Of a stretch of DNA of 64,000 nucleotides, positions 51,795 through 59,665 are shown in pieces. The notes below the pieces were generated by a model. The model saw nothing but the letters and a program-made list of their open reading frames with translations. It was not told where the DNA came from and did no database searches. Where the stretch lies: assembly GCF_008923245.1 (NCBI RefSeq), contig NZ_WBOS01000012.1, positions 1 to 64,000 of the forward strand. The letters run 5' to 3'. Both the position numbers and the translations under genes were made by a program. Each line of letters opens with the position of its first letter. Positions within the stretch are counted from its first letter, which is position 1. This DNA comes from Cytobacillus depressus. GTDB taxonomy: Bacteria > Bacillota > Bacilli > Bacillales > Cytobacillaceae.

Positions 51795-52808
51795 TTAACT
51801 CTTTCCCCGAACATAATCCTTATCAAATAAAAACAGTCTTAAAAGCAGCCATAATGAAGGTATCAACAGGCATAATCCCGCAATAAACGCAATAATGAGC
51901 GCAACGGCCATCGCTTCATTTGTAAAGCTGTCATAGAGAGTTAAGTATGGATATAACAAGTACGGATAGTGAGAAATTCCATAAGCAAAAAAGGCTAGTG
52001 TAAATTGTCCTGCCAATAATCCGAACGCAAGGCCATATTTCTGGCGCCTCCATATTAACCACACGGTACCAAGGAATAGAACAAATGATAAGCCAAACAG
52101 CCACCACATATTAAGCATTCGAGCATAATGCTCAGCATTATGTTCACGCAGCTCCACAATAATTCCAGCAGCTGAAATCATTAGTGGGGCCGCCCAGATC
52201 AATGCATATTTTCTTAATAGATCTGTTGCTTTTTGATCTTGAGCTTTATTCGCATACCACGTTAGAAAAACAGCTGAAATGTAGAGAACGGCGGCCAAGC
52301 TTAGCACAACAATGCTCCAAGTGAGCGGACTTGTAAAAAGTGCCCAGTAGTCCAACACCGGTTGATTATCAACAATCGAAACGAACCCGCCTTCCGAAAT
52401 CGTCAACACAATCGATAGCGATGCTGGGATAAACAACCCCGAAAGACCGTACATAAATGTGTAGCCCTTATGTCCCCGCGATCCATACGTCTCAAAAGCA
52501 TAGTATGATCCGCGAATCGCGATTAAAATAATCGCAATACTAGCTGGAACAAGTAGAATCGTTCCATAATAAAAAGCTGTTTTCGGGAAAAATCCGACCA
52601 TACCGACAAAGAAAAAGACAAGAAAAACATTAGTGACTTCCCAAACAGGAGACAAATATCTTTGAATAATATTCGTTAATATATGCTTTCGGCCTGTAAG
52701 CAAGCTATACGCATTAAATACTCCAGCCCCAAAATCAATGGAAGCTACAACCACATACCCAAACAAAAATAGCCAAAGAACAGAAATACCAATCAATTCA
52801 TGTGTCAT
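51795..52808 (-). CDS. cydB: Cytochrome bd-type quinol oxidase subunit II (YthB/CydB type)
   Basis: A 337-residue protein with about nine membrane helices. The N-terminus is LIGISVLWLFLFGYVVVAS and GAGVFNAYSLL follows; it has the CydB-fold pattern and the length of the YthB branch rather than of E. coli CydB. It forms the oxidase with CydA, which carries the haems. Its ATG overlaps the cydA stop codon by 4 bp; cydS follows. Confidence 0.9.
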   Translation of the reverse strand: MTHELIGISVLWLFLFGYVVVASIDFGAGVFNAYSLLTGRKHILTNIIQRYLSPVWEVTNVFLVFFFVGMVGFFPKTAFYYGTILLVPASIAIILIAIRGSYYAFETYGSRGHKGYTFMYGLSGLFIPASLSIVLTISEGGFVSIVDNQPVLDYWALFTSPLTWSIVVLSLAAVLYISAVFLTWYANKAQDQKATDLLRKYALIWAAPLMISAAGIIVELREHNAEHYARMLNMWWLFGLSFVLFLGTVWLIWRRQKYGLAFGLLAGQFTLAFFAYGISHYPYLLYPYLTLYDSFTNEAMAVALIIAFIAGLCLLIPSLWLLLRLFLFDKDYVRGKS

Positions 52809-54151
52809 ACAAGATCACCACCTATTTCTGCATGCCTATCTTCTAGTTCTTTTTCAACCGGATTTCGTCTAAACATTCTCGTTAGCACAACGATACTTCC
52901 AATTCCTAAAATCAAATATAACCCGGCAAATAACACAAGCATGAGATTCACTTGTCCACTTGTAGTCGCCGCTTCCGATGTCCGCATAATTCCTCGCAAT
53001 ATCCACGGTTGCCTGCCCACTTCCGCAAACCACCAGCCTGCTTCCATCGCAATCACTGTAAGCGGACCTCCCGCAACGATAAACCCGCGGTACCAATTTG
53101 CCTTAACAAACGCCCAGCCCTTCCATTTTCCAAACACATACACAGCGGATAAAACAGTCATCCACATGCCAATTGAAACCATAATATCGAATAAATAATG
53201 GATATAGAGAGGAGGAATTTCATCCGCCGGAAACTGATTGAGCCCAGTGACTTCCGCATGTAAATTACTGTGAGCCAAAATGCTTAGTGCAAAAGGAATT
53301 TTAATGGCATATTTAACTTTACCATCCTTTAAAACACCAAATAAGTAGAGAGGGGCGCCTTCCTCAGTTTCTAGATGCCATTCAGCTGCAGCTAATTTTT
53401 CCGGCTGATATTCTGCTAAATATTTACCGGAGAAATCACCAATGACAGCAGTAGCAATCGAGAAAATCAAGCCTAGCTTCATTGTTAAATACAGCGCCTT
53501 TTTATGGTATATATGATTAGAGCCCTTCAGTAAGCGAAAAGCGGCAATCGCAGCAAGGATAAAGGCTGATGTCATATAGGCAGTGACAACTACATGCGCA
53601 ACCTTTGTTGGCATAGCAGGATTAAACATCGCTATTAGCGGGTTAATATTAATGATCTGACCATCTACTAGGTCAAACCCTTGTGGTGCATTCATAAAGG
53701 CATTTACGATCGTTATAAACACTGCCGAAAACGAGGCACCGGCCGCCACTGGGATTAATAAAAGCATATGTTTCTTCTGATTCTCAAACCGATCCCAAGT
53801 ATATAAATAGATGCCTAAAAAAATGGCCTCAAAGAAAAACGCAAACGTTTCCATAAATAAAGGTAGCGCGATAACATTACCAGCTAGCTCCATAAAGTTC
53901 GGCCATAAAAGTGAAAGTTGCAAACCAAGCGCTGTTCCCGTGACCACCCCAACAGCAACTGTAATGACAAAGCCTCTCGCCCATCTTCTTGCAAGTAAAA
54001 TATAATGCTCATCATTCTTTTTGATCCCAATCCATTGGGCAATCATAATCATGAGCGGAACTCCAACACCAATCGTGGCATAAATAATATGAAATGATAA
54101 AGTGAGTTCGGTGAGAACTCGACTATAAAATACAGCATCCTCATTTCCCAT
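52805..54151 (-). CDS. cydA: Cytochrome bd-type quinol oxidase subunit I (YthA/CydA type)
   Basis: A 448-residue protein with nine membrane helices. The first has the haem-ligand His in LSFHIIYATIGVGVPL; HSNLHAEVTGLNQFPADE lies on the quinol-binding (Q) loop, which is short as in Bacillus/Geobacillus oxidases; EVGRQPWILRGIMRTSEA is the conserved C-terminal motif. It oxidises menaquinol and reduces O2 to water. It follows a 31-codon gene and overlaps cydB. ATG 54151 with AAGGAGG ten bases upstream. Confidence 0.93.
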   Translation of the reverse strand: MGNEDAVFYSRVLTELTLSFHIIYATIGVGVPLMIMIAQWIGIKKNDEHYILLARRWARGFVITVAVGVVTGTALGLQLSLLWPNFMELAGNVIALPLFMETFAFFFEAIFLGIYLYTWDRFENQKKHMLLLIPVAAGASFSAVFITIVNAFMNAPQGFDLVDGQIININPLIAMFNPAMPTKVAHVVVTAYMTSAFILAAIAAFRLLKGSNHIYHKKALYLTMKLGLIFSIATAVIGDFSGKYLAEYQPEKLAAAEWHLETEEGAPLYLFGVLKDGKVKYAIKIPFALSILAHSNLHAEVTGLNQFPADEIPPLYIHYLFDIMVSIGMWMTVLSAVYVFGKWKGWAFVKANWYRGFIVAGGPLTVIAMEAGWWFAEVGRQPWILRGIMRTSEAATTSGQVNLMLVLFAGLYLILGIGSIVVLTRMFRRNPVEKELEDRHAEIGGDLV

Positions 54152-54166
54152 TCCGAAAATCCCTCC

Positions 54167-54262
54167 TTAACCGACAACGACTCTTCTTAGCAGTGAAATA
54201 AGAATAATGCCAGCAACTGTAAATACGATCCGTATTAATATCTTTTCTTGCTTTTTATACAA
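54167..54262 (-). CDS. Tiny membrane peptide upstream of cydA
   Basis: A 31-residue frame with one membrane helix: YKKQEKILIRIVFTVAG, then IILISLLRRVVVG, with a basic N-terminus and basic C-terminal end. GGGAGGG sits six bases before TTG 54262 (an ATG at 54268 is too close). It ends 15 bp before the cydA start, and the cydA ribosome site follows its stop, so it is the first gene of the oxidase operon. Not recognised. It may be an accessory peptide of the oxidase, like cydS at the other end. Confidence 0.6.
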   Translation of the reverse strand: MYKKQEKILIRIVFTVAGIILISLLRRVVVG

Positions 54263-54381
54263 GCTCATCCCTCCCTACAGATGAACATCCTTAAACTTAT
54301 GAAGGAAAAATAATACTGTTGAAATCCATTCGCTAATGTATAAAGTTCCCATCTTATCCTTGATTAAACCAAAAAGATATC

Positions 54382-54432
54382 ATTACAAAAGAAAAAAGCC
54401 TGCCCCCTTATCACAAGAGAACAGACTTCTTT
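54382..54432 (-). terminator. Terminator of the proline dehydrogenase gene
   Basis: On the minus strand AAGTCTG pairs with CAGGCTT (one G-U pair), followed by a TTTTTTC tail. Confidence 0.65.
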
Positions 54433-54443
54433 AAGTTCGATTT

Positions 54444-55421
54444 TTATTTACGCTTTTTCTTTTTCGTCATTCTGCCTAAAAGGAATGCTCCAGCGGCAAC
54501 TCCAAGGACTGTGTTTGTCTTTTTGTTGAATACTTGCTTCACAACAAGATTTAAGTTTTGCGGTCTTTCTGCAAGGCGGCGCATGAAATAGCCGTACCAG
54601 TCCTTACCGAATGGCACATACGTACAGAAGTTATAGCCTTCTTTCGCTAATTTTAGCTGCATATCTTTTCTAAATCCGTAGAGCATTTGGAATTCAAATT
54701 TATCATTTGGAATATCATTTTTTTTAACGAATTCCTTTACATGATTAATAATATTATGATCATGAGTAGCAATCGAAGTAAATTTTCCATTTAATAAATG
54801 ATACTCGATCAACTTAATAAAGTTAGCATCAATCTCACTTTTGTCTTGGTATGCGTATTGCTCAGGCTCTTTATAAGCCCCTTTTACAATACGCAGACGA
54901 TAATTTTTGTATTTTTGGATATCCTCTTCGGCACGATAGAAATAGGCCTGGATAACTGTTCCAATATTGTTATACTCTGTAGAAAGCTCATCTAAAAGAT
55001 CAAATGATGGTTGTAGATGTCCATAGTCTTCCATATCAAAATTAATGAAAATATTATATTGATTCGCTTTATCGACAATTTCTCTTAAATTATTTAGACA
55101 AAATTCATAATCAATATCTAAACCTAACTGAGTCGGCTTCAAGGAAATATGAGCATCCACTTTTTCTTGATGAATTGCTTCAATCACCTTTAGGATTTGT
55201 TCTTTTGCTTCCGTTGCTTCCTCTTCTTTAAATACAAATTCCCCTAAATTATCAACAGTACAAGAAATTCCATGTGCATTTAATTCTTTAATGCTTTCGA
55301 TTGTTTCTTCTATATTTGTTCCCGCTACGACATTTTGTGCACCCAATTTTAACCCGTACTTTTTAGCAGCACTATTTAGGAATTGGTTTTGGGATAAGCC
55401 AATAAAAATATCTTTTAACAT
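54444..55421 (-). CDS. fadM: Proline dehydrogenase
   Basis: A 325-residue FAD-dependent proline dehydrogenase (PutA/PRODH TIM barrel), converting proline to pyrroline-5-carboxylate and feeding electrons to quinone. Conserved parts are AHISLKPTQLGLDID near residue 115, RLRIVKGAYKEPEQY near 180, FEFQMLYGFRKD near 245, and the substrate-binding RRLAERPQNL near 285. The C-terminus is unusual: after residue 300 a hydrophobic segment (VLGVAAGAFLLGRM) and basic tail suggest a membrane anchor. The partner dehydrogenase is not in this window. ATG 55421 with AAGGAGC upstream. B. subtilis calls this fadM. Confidence 0.9.
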   Translation of the reverse strand: MLKDIFIGLSQNQFLNSAAKKYGLKLGAQNVVAGTNIEETIESIKELNAHGISCTVDNLGEFVFKEEEATEAKEQILKVIEAIHQEKVDAHISLKPTQLGLDIDYEFCLNNLREIVDKANQYNIFINFDMEDYGHLQPSFDLLDELSTEYNNIGTVIQAYFYRAEEDIQKYKNYRLRIVKGAYKEPEQYAYQDKSEIDANFIKLIEYHLLNGKFTSIATHDHNIINHVKEFVKKNDIPNDKFEFQMLYGFRKDMQLKLAKEGYNFCTYVPFGKDWYGYFMRRLAERPQNLNLVVKQVFNKKTNTVLGVAAGAFLLGRMTKKKKRK

Positions 55422-55657
55422 AGCGAATGCTCCTTACTGTTCTATTTTCAATATAATTATAACATATCTGTTTCGCCAACTTCTTCATATCTTCTATCTT
55501 TTCCGATTTTCTTTGACAAAATTAGAGCCCATTCATTATTTTAGTATGCCTTTATTTACTCTACTATTTTGGTCAACATTCCCCATTCCTATAGACAATT
55601 CAAATGAAAGAATATAAAATTTGAAATTAACATGAATGACTTTTCCAAATTTATCGC

Positions 55658-55855
55658 AGATTAACGGGCTGTAAGACTCCCACGTCAAAAAGTTTAGAAA
55701 ACAAAAACTTCTAAAGTGGGAGATCTAACAGCCCGTAAAGGCCCGACGACGGACAGGATGTCCTAGTCAGGCGAAAGCCACAGGACGTGGCGTATTGAGC
55801 GTGATAAGTTCAACTAACATTCAGTGGGAGATGAAGGCCCCCACTGAATGAAGTT
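55658..55855. repeat. Large structured intergenic element
   Basis: Three hairpins in about 200 bp. Hairpin 1 (about 55662-55738): ACGGGCTGT / ACAGCCCGT outside, CTCCCAC / GTGGGAG inside, AAGTTT / AAACTT at the tip. Next, GACAGGATGTCC and GCGAAAGCCACAGGACGTGGCG. Hairpin 3: CATTCAGTGGG-11-CCCACTGAATG. It lies between the divergent proline dehydrogenase and aminotransferase genes. No coding potential seen. Confidence 0.55.
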
Positions 55856-55887
55856 TCCCTAATTTTATTATAGAAAAGGTGGATCAA

Positions 55888-57051
55888 ATGGAATATTCAG
55901 ATCGCTTAAAAAAACTCCCTGTTCAATTCTTTGCTAGCTTAGTTGAAAAGGTAAGCAAAGCCGTTGCAGAAGGGCGGGATGTCATTAATTTAGGACAAGG
56001 AAATCCCGATCAGCCAACACCGCCTCATATTGTTAAAGCGCTTCAAATGGCGGCTGAGGATCCTAAAACTCATAAATATTCTCCCTTTCGCGGAATTCAG
56101 GAACTCAAAAATGCAGCAGCTGAATTTTACTATAAACAATATGGAGTAGAAATTGACCCATCAACTGAAGTAGCCGTTCTTTTTGGCACAAAAACTGGCC
56201 TTGTCGAACTCCCTATGTGTCTACTAAATGAAGGAGACCTTATGCTATTGCCAGACCCTGGCTATCCTGATTATTTATCTGGGGTTGTCTTAGCTAACGT
56301 TAACTATGAAACCTTTCCATTAAAGGCGGAAAATAAATTTCTGCCGGATTATAACGCCATTTCTTCAAACATAAAAGAAGCGGCAAAACTAATGTACTTA
56401 AACTATCCTAATAATCCAACAGGCGCTACTGCTGACAAAGCCTTCTTTGAAGAAACTGTCGCGTTTGCGAAGGAACATAATATTACTGTATTGCATGACT
56501 TTGCCTATGGTGCTATTGGCTTTGACGGGAAAAAGCCTACTAGTTTCTTAGAGGTCGAAGGGGCTAAAGAAATTGGGGTAGAGATGTATACATTATCCAA
56601 AACATATAATATGGCGGGCTGGCGTGTCGGCTTTGCGGTTGGAAACGCTAAAATTATTGAAGCACTCAACCTCATTCAAGACCATCTATATTGCAGCCTT
56701 TTCCCAGCTGTACAAAAAGCGGCAGCAGCAGCTTTGACTGATGACCAGAAATGTGTTGAGGAGCTCGTTGCCCGCTATGAGAGCCGCCGAAATGTTCTGA
56801 TTGAAGAATGTAATAAAATTGGTTGGAAAGCTGAAGCACCAAGTGGATCTTTCTTTGCTTGGCTTCCTGTCCCTAGTAGTTTTACAAGTGAGTCCTTCGC
56901 TGATTATTTACTAGAGAAAGCCGATGTAGTAGTCGCGGCTGGGAATGGGTTCGGCGAATATGGAGAAGGATATGTCCGCGTTGGCTTATTAGTTGACGAA
57001 GATATTCTCGTGAAGGCTATTGAACGAATTGGGAAACTAAATTTGTTTTGA
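55888..57051 (+). CDS. mtnE: Aminotransferase, MtnE (methionine aminotransferase) type
   Basis: A 387-residue fold-type I aminotransferase. Signatures are VINLGQGNPDQPTPPHIV near residue 37, LNYPNNPTG near 170, and the PLP lysine in SKTYNMAGWRVGF near 234. Sequence and length resemble MtnE of B. subtilis, which transaminates 2-keto-4-methylthiobutyrate to methionine in the salvage cycle. The other mtn genes are not nearby, so related broad-specificity aminotransferases are possible. The ATG at 55888 follows AAAGGTGG; a structured element lies upstream. Confidence 0.75.
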   Translation: MEYSDRLKKLPVQFFASLVEKVSKAVAEGRDVINLGQGNPDQPTPPHIVKALQMAAEDPKTHKYSPFRGIQELKNAAAEFYYKQYGVEIDPSTEVAVLFGTKTGLVELPMCLLNEGDLMLLPDPGYPDYLSGVVLANVNYETFPLKAENKFLPDYNAISSNIKEAAKLMYLNYPNNPTGATADKAFFEETVAFAKEHNITVLHDFAYGAIGFDGKKPTSFLEVEGAKEIGVEMYTLSKTYNMAGWRVGFAVGNAKIIEALNLIQDHLYCSLFPAVQKAAAAALTDDQKCVEELVARYESRRNVLIEECNKIGWKAEAPSGSFFAWLPVPSSFTSESFADYLLEKADVVVAAGNGFGEYGEGYVRVGLLVDEDILVKAIERIGKLNLF

Positions 57052-57097
57052 TTTATTTTTCTTAAGCAAAATGAATGAGCCAGTGATTTCTTTAAAG

Positions 57098-57139
57098 AGT
57101 CATCTGCCTACATCAAAGTGAGGTTGGATGACTTTTTTA
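57098..57139 (+). terminator. Terminator of the aminotransferase gene
   Basis: AGTCATC and GATGACT flank a 22-nt loop, followed by TTTTTTATTT. Confidence 0.65.
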
Positions 57140-57274
57140 TTTCTCGAGTATTTTAAATATTATTCTAGAATAACGAAATATTTTTATTATTTTTTATAGA
57201 AAAGTAGTCCAAAAGTCAGCAAGATGTGCTAAAATACTCTTAAAATTCCAACTCTTTCTAAAAAAGGATAGGGG

Positions 57275-57673
57275 ATGAGATTGTACAGAATTGTTATTGA
57301 ACGGGAAGATGATGTGTATATGGCAAGCACCATCGGCAAAAGGGCTGCTGAAGAATTAGGCTTCAATAAATGCCTACAAACAAAATTAGTTGTTTCGATT
57401 ATGGAATTAACCCGTAACATCGTCTTTTATGCAAAAAAAGGCGAAATACTTATACATCCGGATCCCCATGGTATTGAGATCATCGCAATTGATCAAGGAC
57501 CTGGAATTGCCAATCTGGAACAAATTTTAAACCATTCATACAAATCCAAAACAGGATTAGGCTTAGGAATTTCTGGGGTGCAACGCTTAATGGATGAGTT
57601 TGAAATTACTAGCACGATTAATAAAGGCACGAAAGTACGAGCCGCCATACGGCTCAGTAATGGGGGTAAATAA
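57275..57673 (+). CDS. RsbT-like GHKL serine/threonine kinase
   Basis: A 132-residue GHKL-type ATPase of the RsbT/RsbW superfamily. The N box is ELTRNIVFYA (near residue 50), G1 is AIDQGPGI, and G2 is TGLGLGISGVQRLMDEF, the RsbT form. RsbT phosphorylates RsbS and RsbR in the stressosome and then activates the phosphatase RsbU. Here it is immediately followed, with the stop codon and next start overlapping or nearly so, by a histidine kinase fused to an RsbR-like protein. Starts possible are ATG 57275 and TTG 57281, since AGGGG lies between. No RsbS is visible. Confidence 0.85.
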   Translation: MRLYRIVIEREDDVYMASTIGKRAAEELGFNKCLQTKLVVSIMELTRNIVFYAKKGEILIHPDPHGIEIIAIDQGPGIANLEQILNHSYKSKTGLGLGISGVQRLMDEFEITSTINKGTKVRAAIRLSNGGK

Positions 57674-57674
57674 C

Positions 57675-59549
57675 TTGATTAAATCGCCTACCTCTAATGA
57701 AGCCTCATACGGGATGATTGAACTCAATCAAGATGGAACCATTTTGAAAATGAATACAGTGGCAAAAAGACTTTTAATTTCCGAAGAAAGTGACTCGAAC
57801 AACCTTTTCCATCGCATTAAAAACAATGAAATTAAAACAAAGCTACATGAATGTTTCATGGGAAAATCCAATGAATTTATCGTGGTCATCGATACCCAGC
57901 CCCACTTTTTTTTATTTCATCGCACATTTAAAAATGAAAAGCTAGATAAAATACATATCTTTTTGTTTAATTTAAACCAATTGCAAAGCTTTCACGATCA
58001 TAATAATTGGAATAATCATCTTTTGTCTTCCGTTGGAGAAATGGCTGCCGGGATTGCCCATGAAGTGCGGAATCCTTTAACTGCAGTAAAGGGGTTTCTC
58101 CAATTAATGGAGCAAAATTATACACAAGAGTATTCGCAAATAGCCCAAAGCGAATTAGATCGGGCCATCCAAACTTTAAATGATTTAATGAGTGTATCCA
58201 AGCCTGAATTTTTCCAAGAAGAGCATTCAACCTTTAATTTATGTTCGGAAATTGAAGCGATTTTGCTGCTTTTCCAAAATCAGCTATATCATATTCATTT
58301 AATAAAAAAATTCGAGCATGAAGGTTCCATGATTACCGGCAGAAAAGGTCAGATAAAAAAAGCTCTCTTCAACTTAATCAAAAATGCAATCGAAGCTATG
58401 CCCGATGGCGGCACTTTAATCATCGAGCAATATGAAGATGCCAGTGAAATACATCTCCGTATAACAGATTCCGGTGTTGGCATTCCAAAGGACAAGCTTC
58501 GTTTATTAGGGACTCCCTTCTTTTCACTCAAGCAGGATGGGAAAGGAATGGGACTCGCTCAAGTTTTTAATGCCATACAAAGTAATAACGGAAAAATTCG
58601 TGTAACAAGTGAGGCAGGTCAAGGAACCACCTTTTACCTTTCCTTCACAAAAATACTGCGACACACCAATTCATACACAGGGGGCCATTCAATGATTAAT
58701 ACGGTAAATACAAAAGTTGAATTAGCACAATTCTTGCAGGATAATTTAGATTTTTATACAAAAGAGTGGATTCAATATTTACAAAGAAACAAAAGTTACC
58801 TTACCACATTAATGAAAGAACATAATCTTCTTGAAGAATACGAAATGGAAGGAAATCCAATTATTAAAGTCGTTGCAGGAAACATCCTTGAGTTAAAAAC
58901 AGAATTAATTATGGATCATGCACGGGATAGAGGGAGTAAAAGTGCCAAATCTGACTTTCCAATCCATTTATCTTTAGAACTTTTTCAATCAGCCCGCGGC
59001 ATTATCTGGAATGCCATTAAAGAGTTTTATTCAGAATCGAATAACTCATTAAGCATGGAGGAGTTTTTTGCATTAGAACGCTATATAAACGATATTATCG
59101 ATTTATATATTGACTCCCATACGTCATATTATGTTAGTTACAAGGATGAGTTGTTAAAGAGCCATCGTGAAACTTTTGATGAATTATCTGTTCCAATCAT
59201 CCCAATTGCCGAAGGAGTGTGTATCCTTCCAGTAGTTGGAACGGTTGATACTTATCGGGCCAAAAAAATTCGCGAAAAAACTCTCTTTAGAGTAAAAGAG
59301 TTAAAAGCCGAGCAATTAATCATTGATCTTTCAGGTGTTCCTTATATCGATACATCTGTTGTGAATCACTTATTTAAAATAGTAAAAGGCATAAAAATAT
59401 TGGGCTGCTCTACGATCCTAACAGGAATTAATCCTGATACTGCGGAAACGATGATTGAACTCGGAATCGAAATCGATAATGAGGTAAAAACAAGATCTGA
59501 TCTACAACAGGCTTTGCAGGATATACGCCCATTCATAAGCCGAAAATAA
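57675..59549 (+). CDS. Sensor histidine kinase fused to an RsbR-type STAS protein
   Basis: A 624-residue fusion. Residues 10-110 form a PAS-like domain; HisKA has H129 in AAGIAHEVRNPLTAVKGFL; the ATPase domain has NLIKNAIEAMPDGG, DSGVGIP and GKGMGLA (about 290). From residue 340 (ATG 58692, preceded by GGGGG seven bases upstream) the sequence is a complete 285-residue RsbR-like protein: a helical RsbR N-terminal domain, then STAS from about 510 with IDLSGVPYIDTSVV and GINPDTAETMIELG, keeping both threonines (T560 and T592) that RsbT phosphorylates in RsbR. The junction TKILRHTNSYTGGHS has no stop. TTG 57675 follows GGGGG and lies 2 bp after the RsbT-like stop codon. Confidence 0.88.
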   Translation: MIKSPTSNEASYGMIELNQDGTILKMNTVAKRLLISEESDSNNLFHRIKNNEIKTKLHECFMGKSNEFIVVIDTQPHFFLFHRTFKNEKLDKIHIFLFNLNQLQSFHDHNNWNNHLLSSVGEMAAGIAHEVRNPLTAVKGFLQLMEQNYTQEYSQIAQSELDRAIQTLNDLMSVSKPEFFQEEHSTFNLCSEIEAILLLFQNQLYHIHLIKKFEHEGSMITGRKGQIKKALFNLIKNAIEAMPDGGTLIIEQYEDASEIHLRITDSGVGIPKDKLRLLGTPFFSLKQDGKGMGLAQVFNAIQSNNGKIRVTSEAGQGTTFYLSFTKILRHTNSYTGGHSMINTVNTKVELAQFLQDNLDFYTKEWIQYLQRNKSYLTTLMKEHNLLEEYEMEGNPIIKVVAGNILELKTELIMDHARDRGSKSAKSDFPIHLSLELFQSARGIIWNAIKEFYSESNNSLSMEEFFALERYINDIIDLYIDSHTSYYVSYKDELLKSHRETFDELSVPIIPIAEGVCILPVVGTVDTYRAKKIREKTLFRVKELKAEQLIIDLSGVPYIDTSVVNHLFKIVKGIKILGCSTILTGINPDTAETMIELGIEIDNEVKTRSDLQQALQDIRPFISRK

Positions 59550-59621
59550 GTTTGTTCATGTCGTCTGCGCTAGTGATTACTTCGAACATCAAGGCATGTT
59601 CAATGACAATTAAAATACACC

Positions 59622-59661
59622 AAAAAGCACATTTCCAATAAAAGTAGGAAATGTGCTTTTT
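59622..59661. terminator. Bidirectional terminator
   Basis: AAAAAGCACATTTCC and GGAAATGTGCTTTTT form a perfect 15-bp stem between the convergent kinase fusion and MFS genes. Confidence 0.88.
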
Positions 59662-59665
59662 CGAA

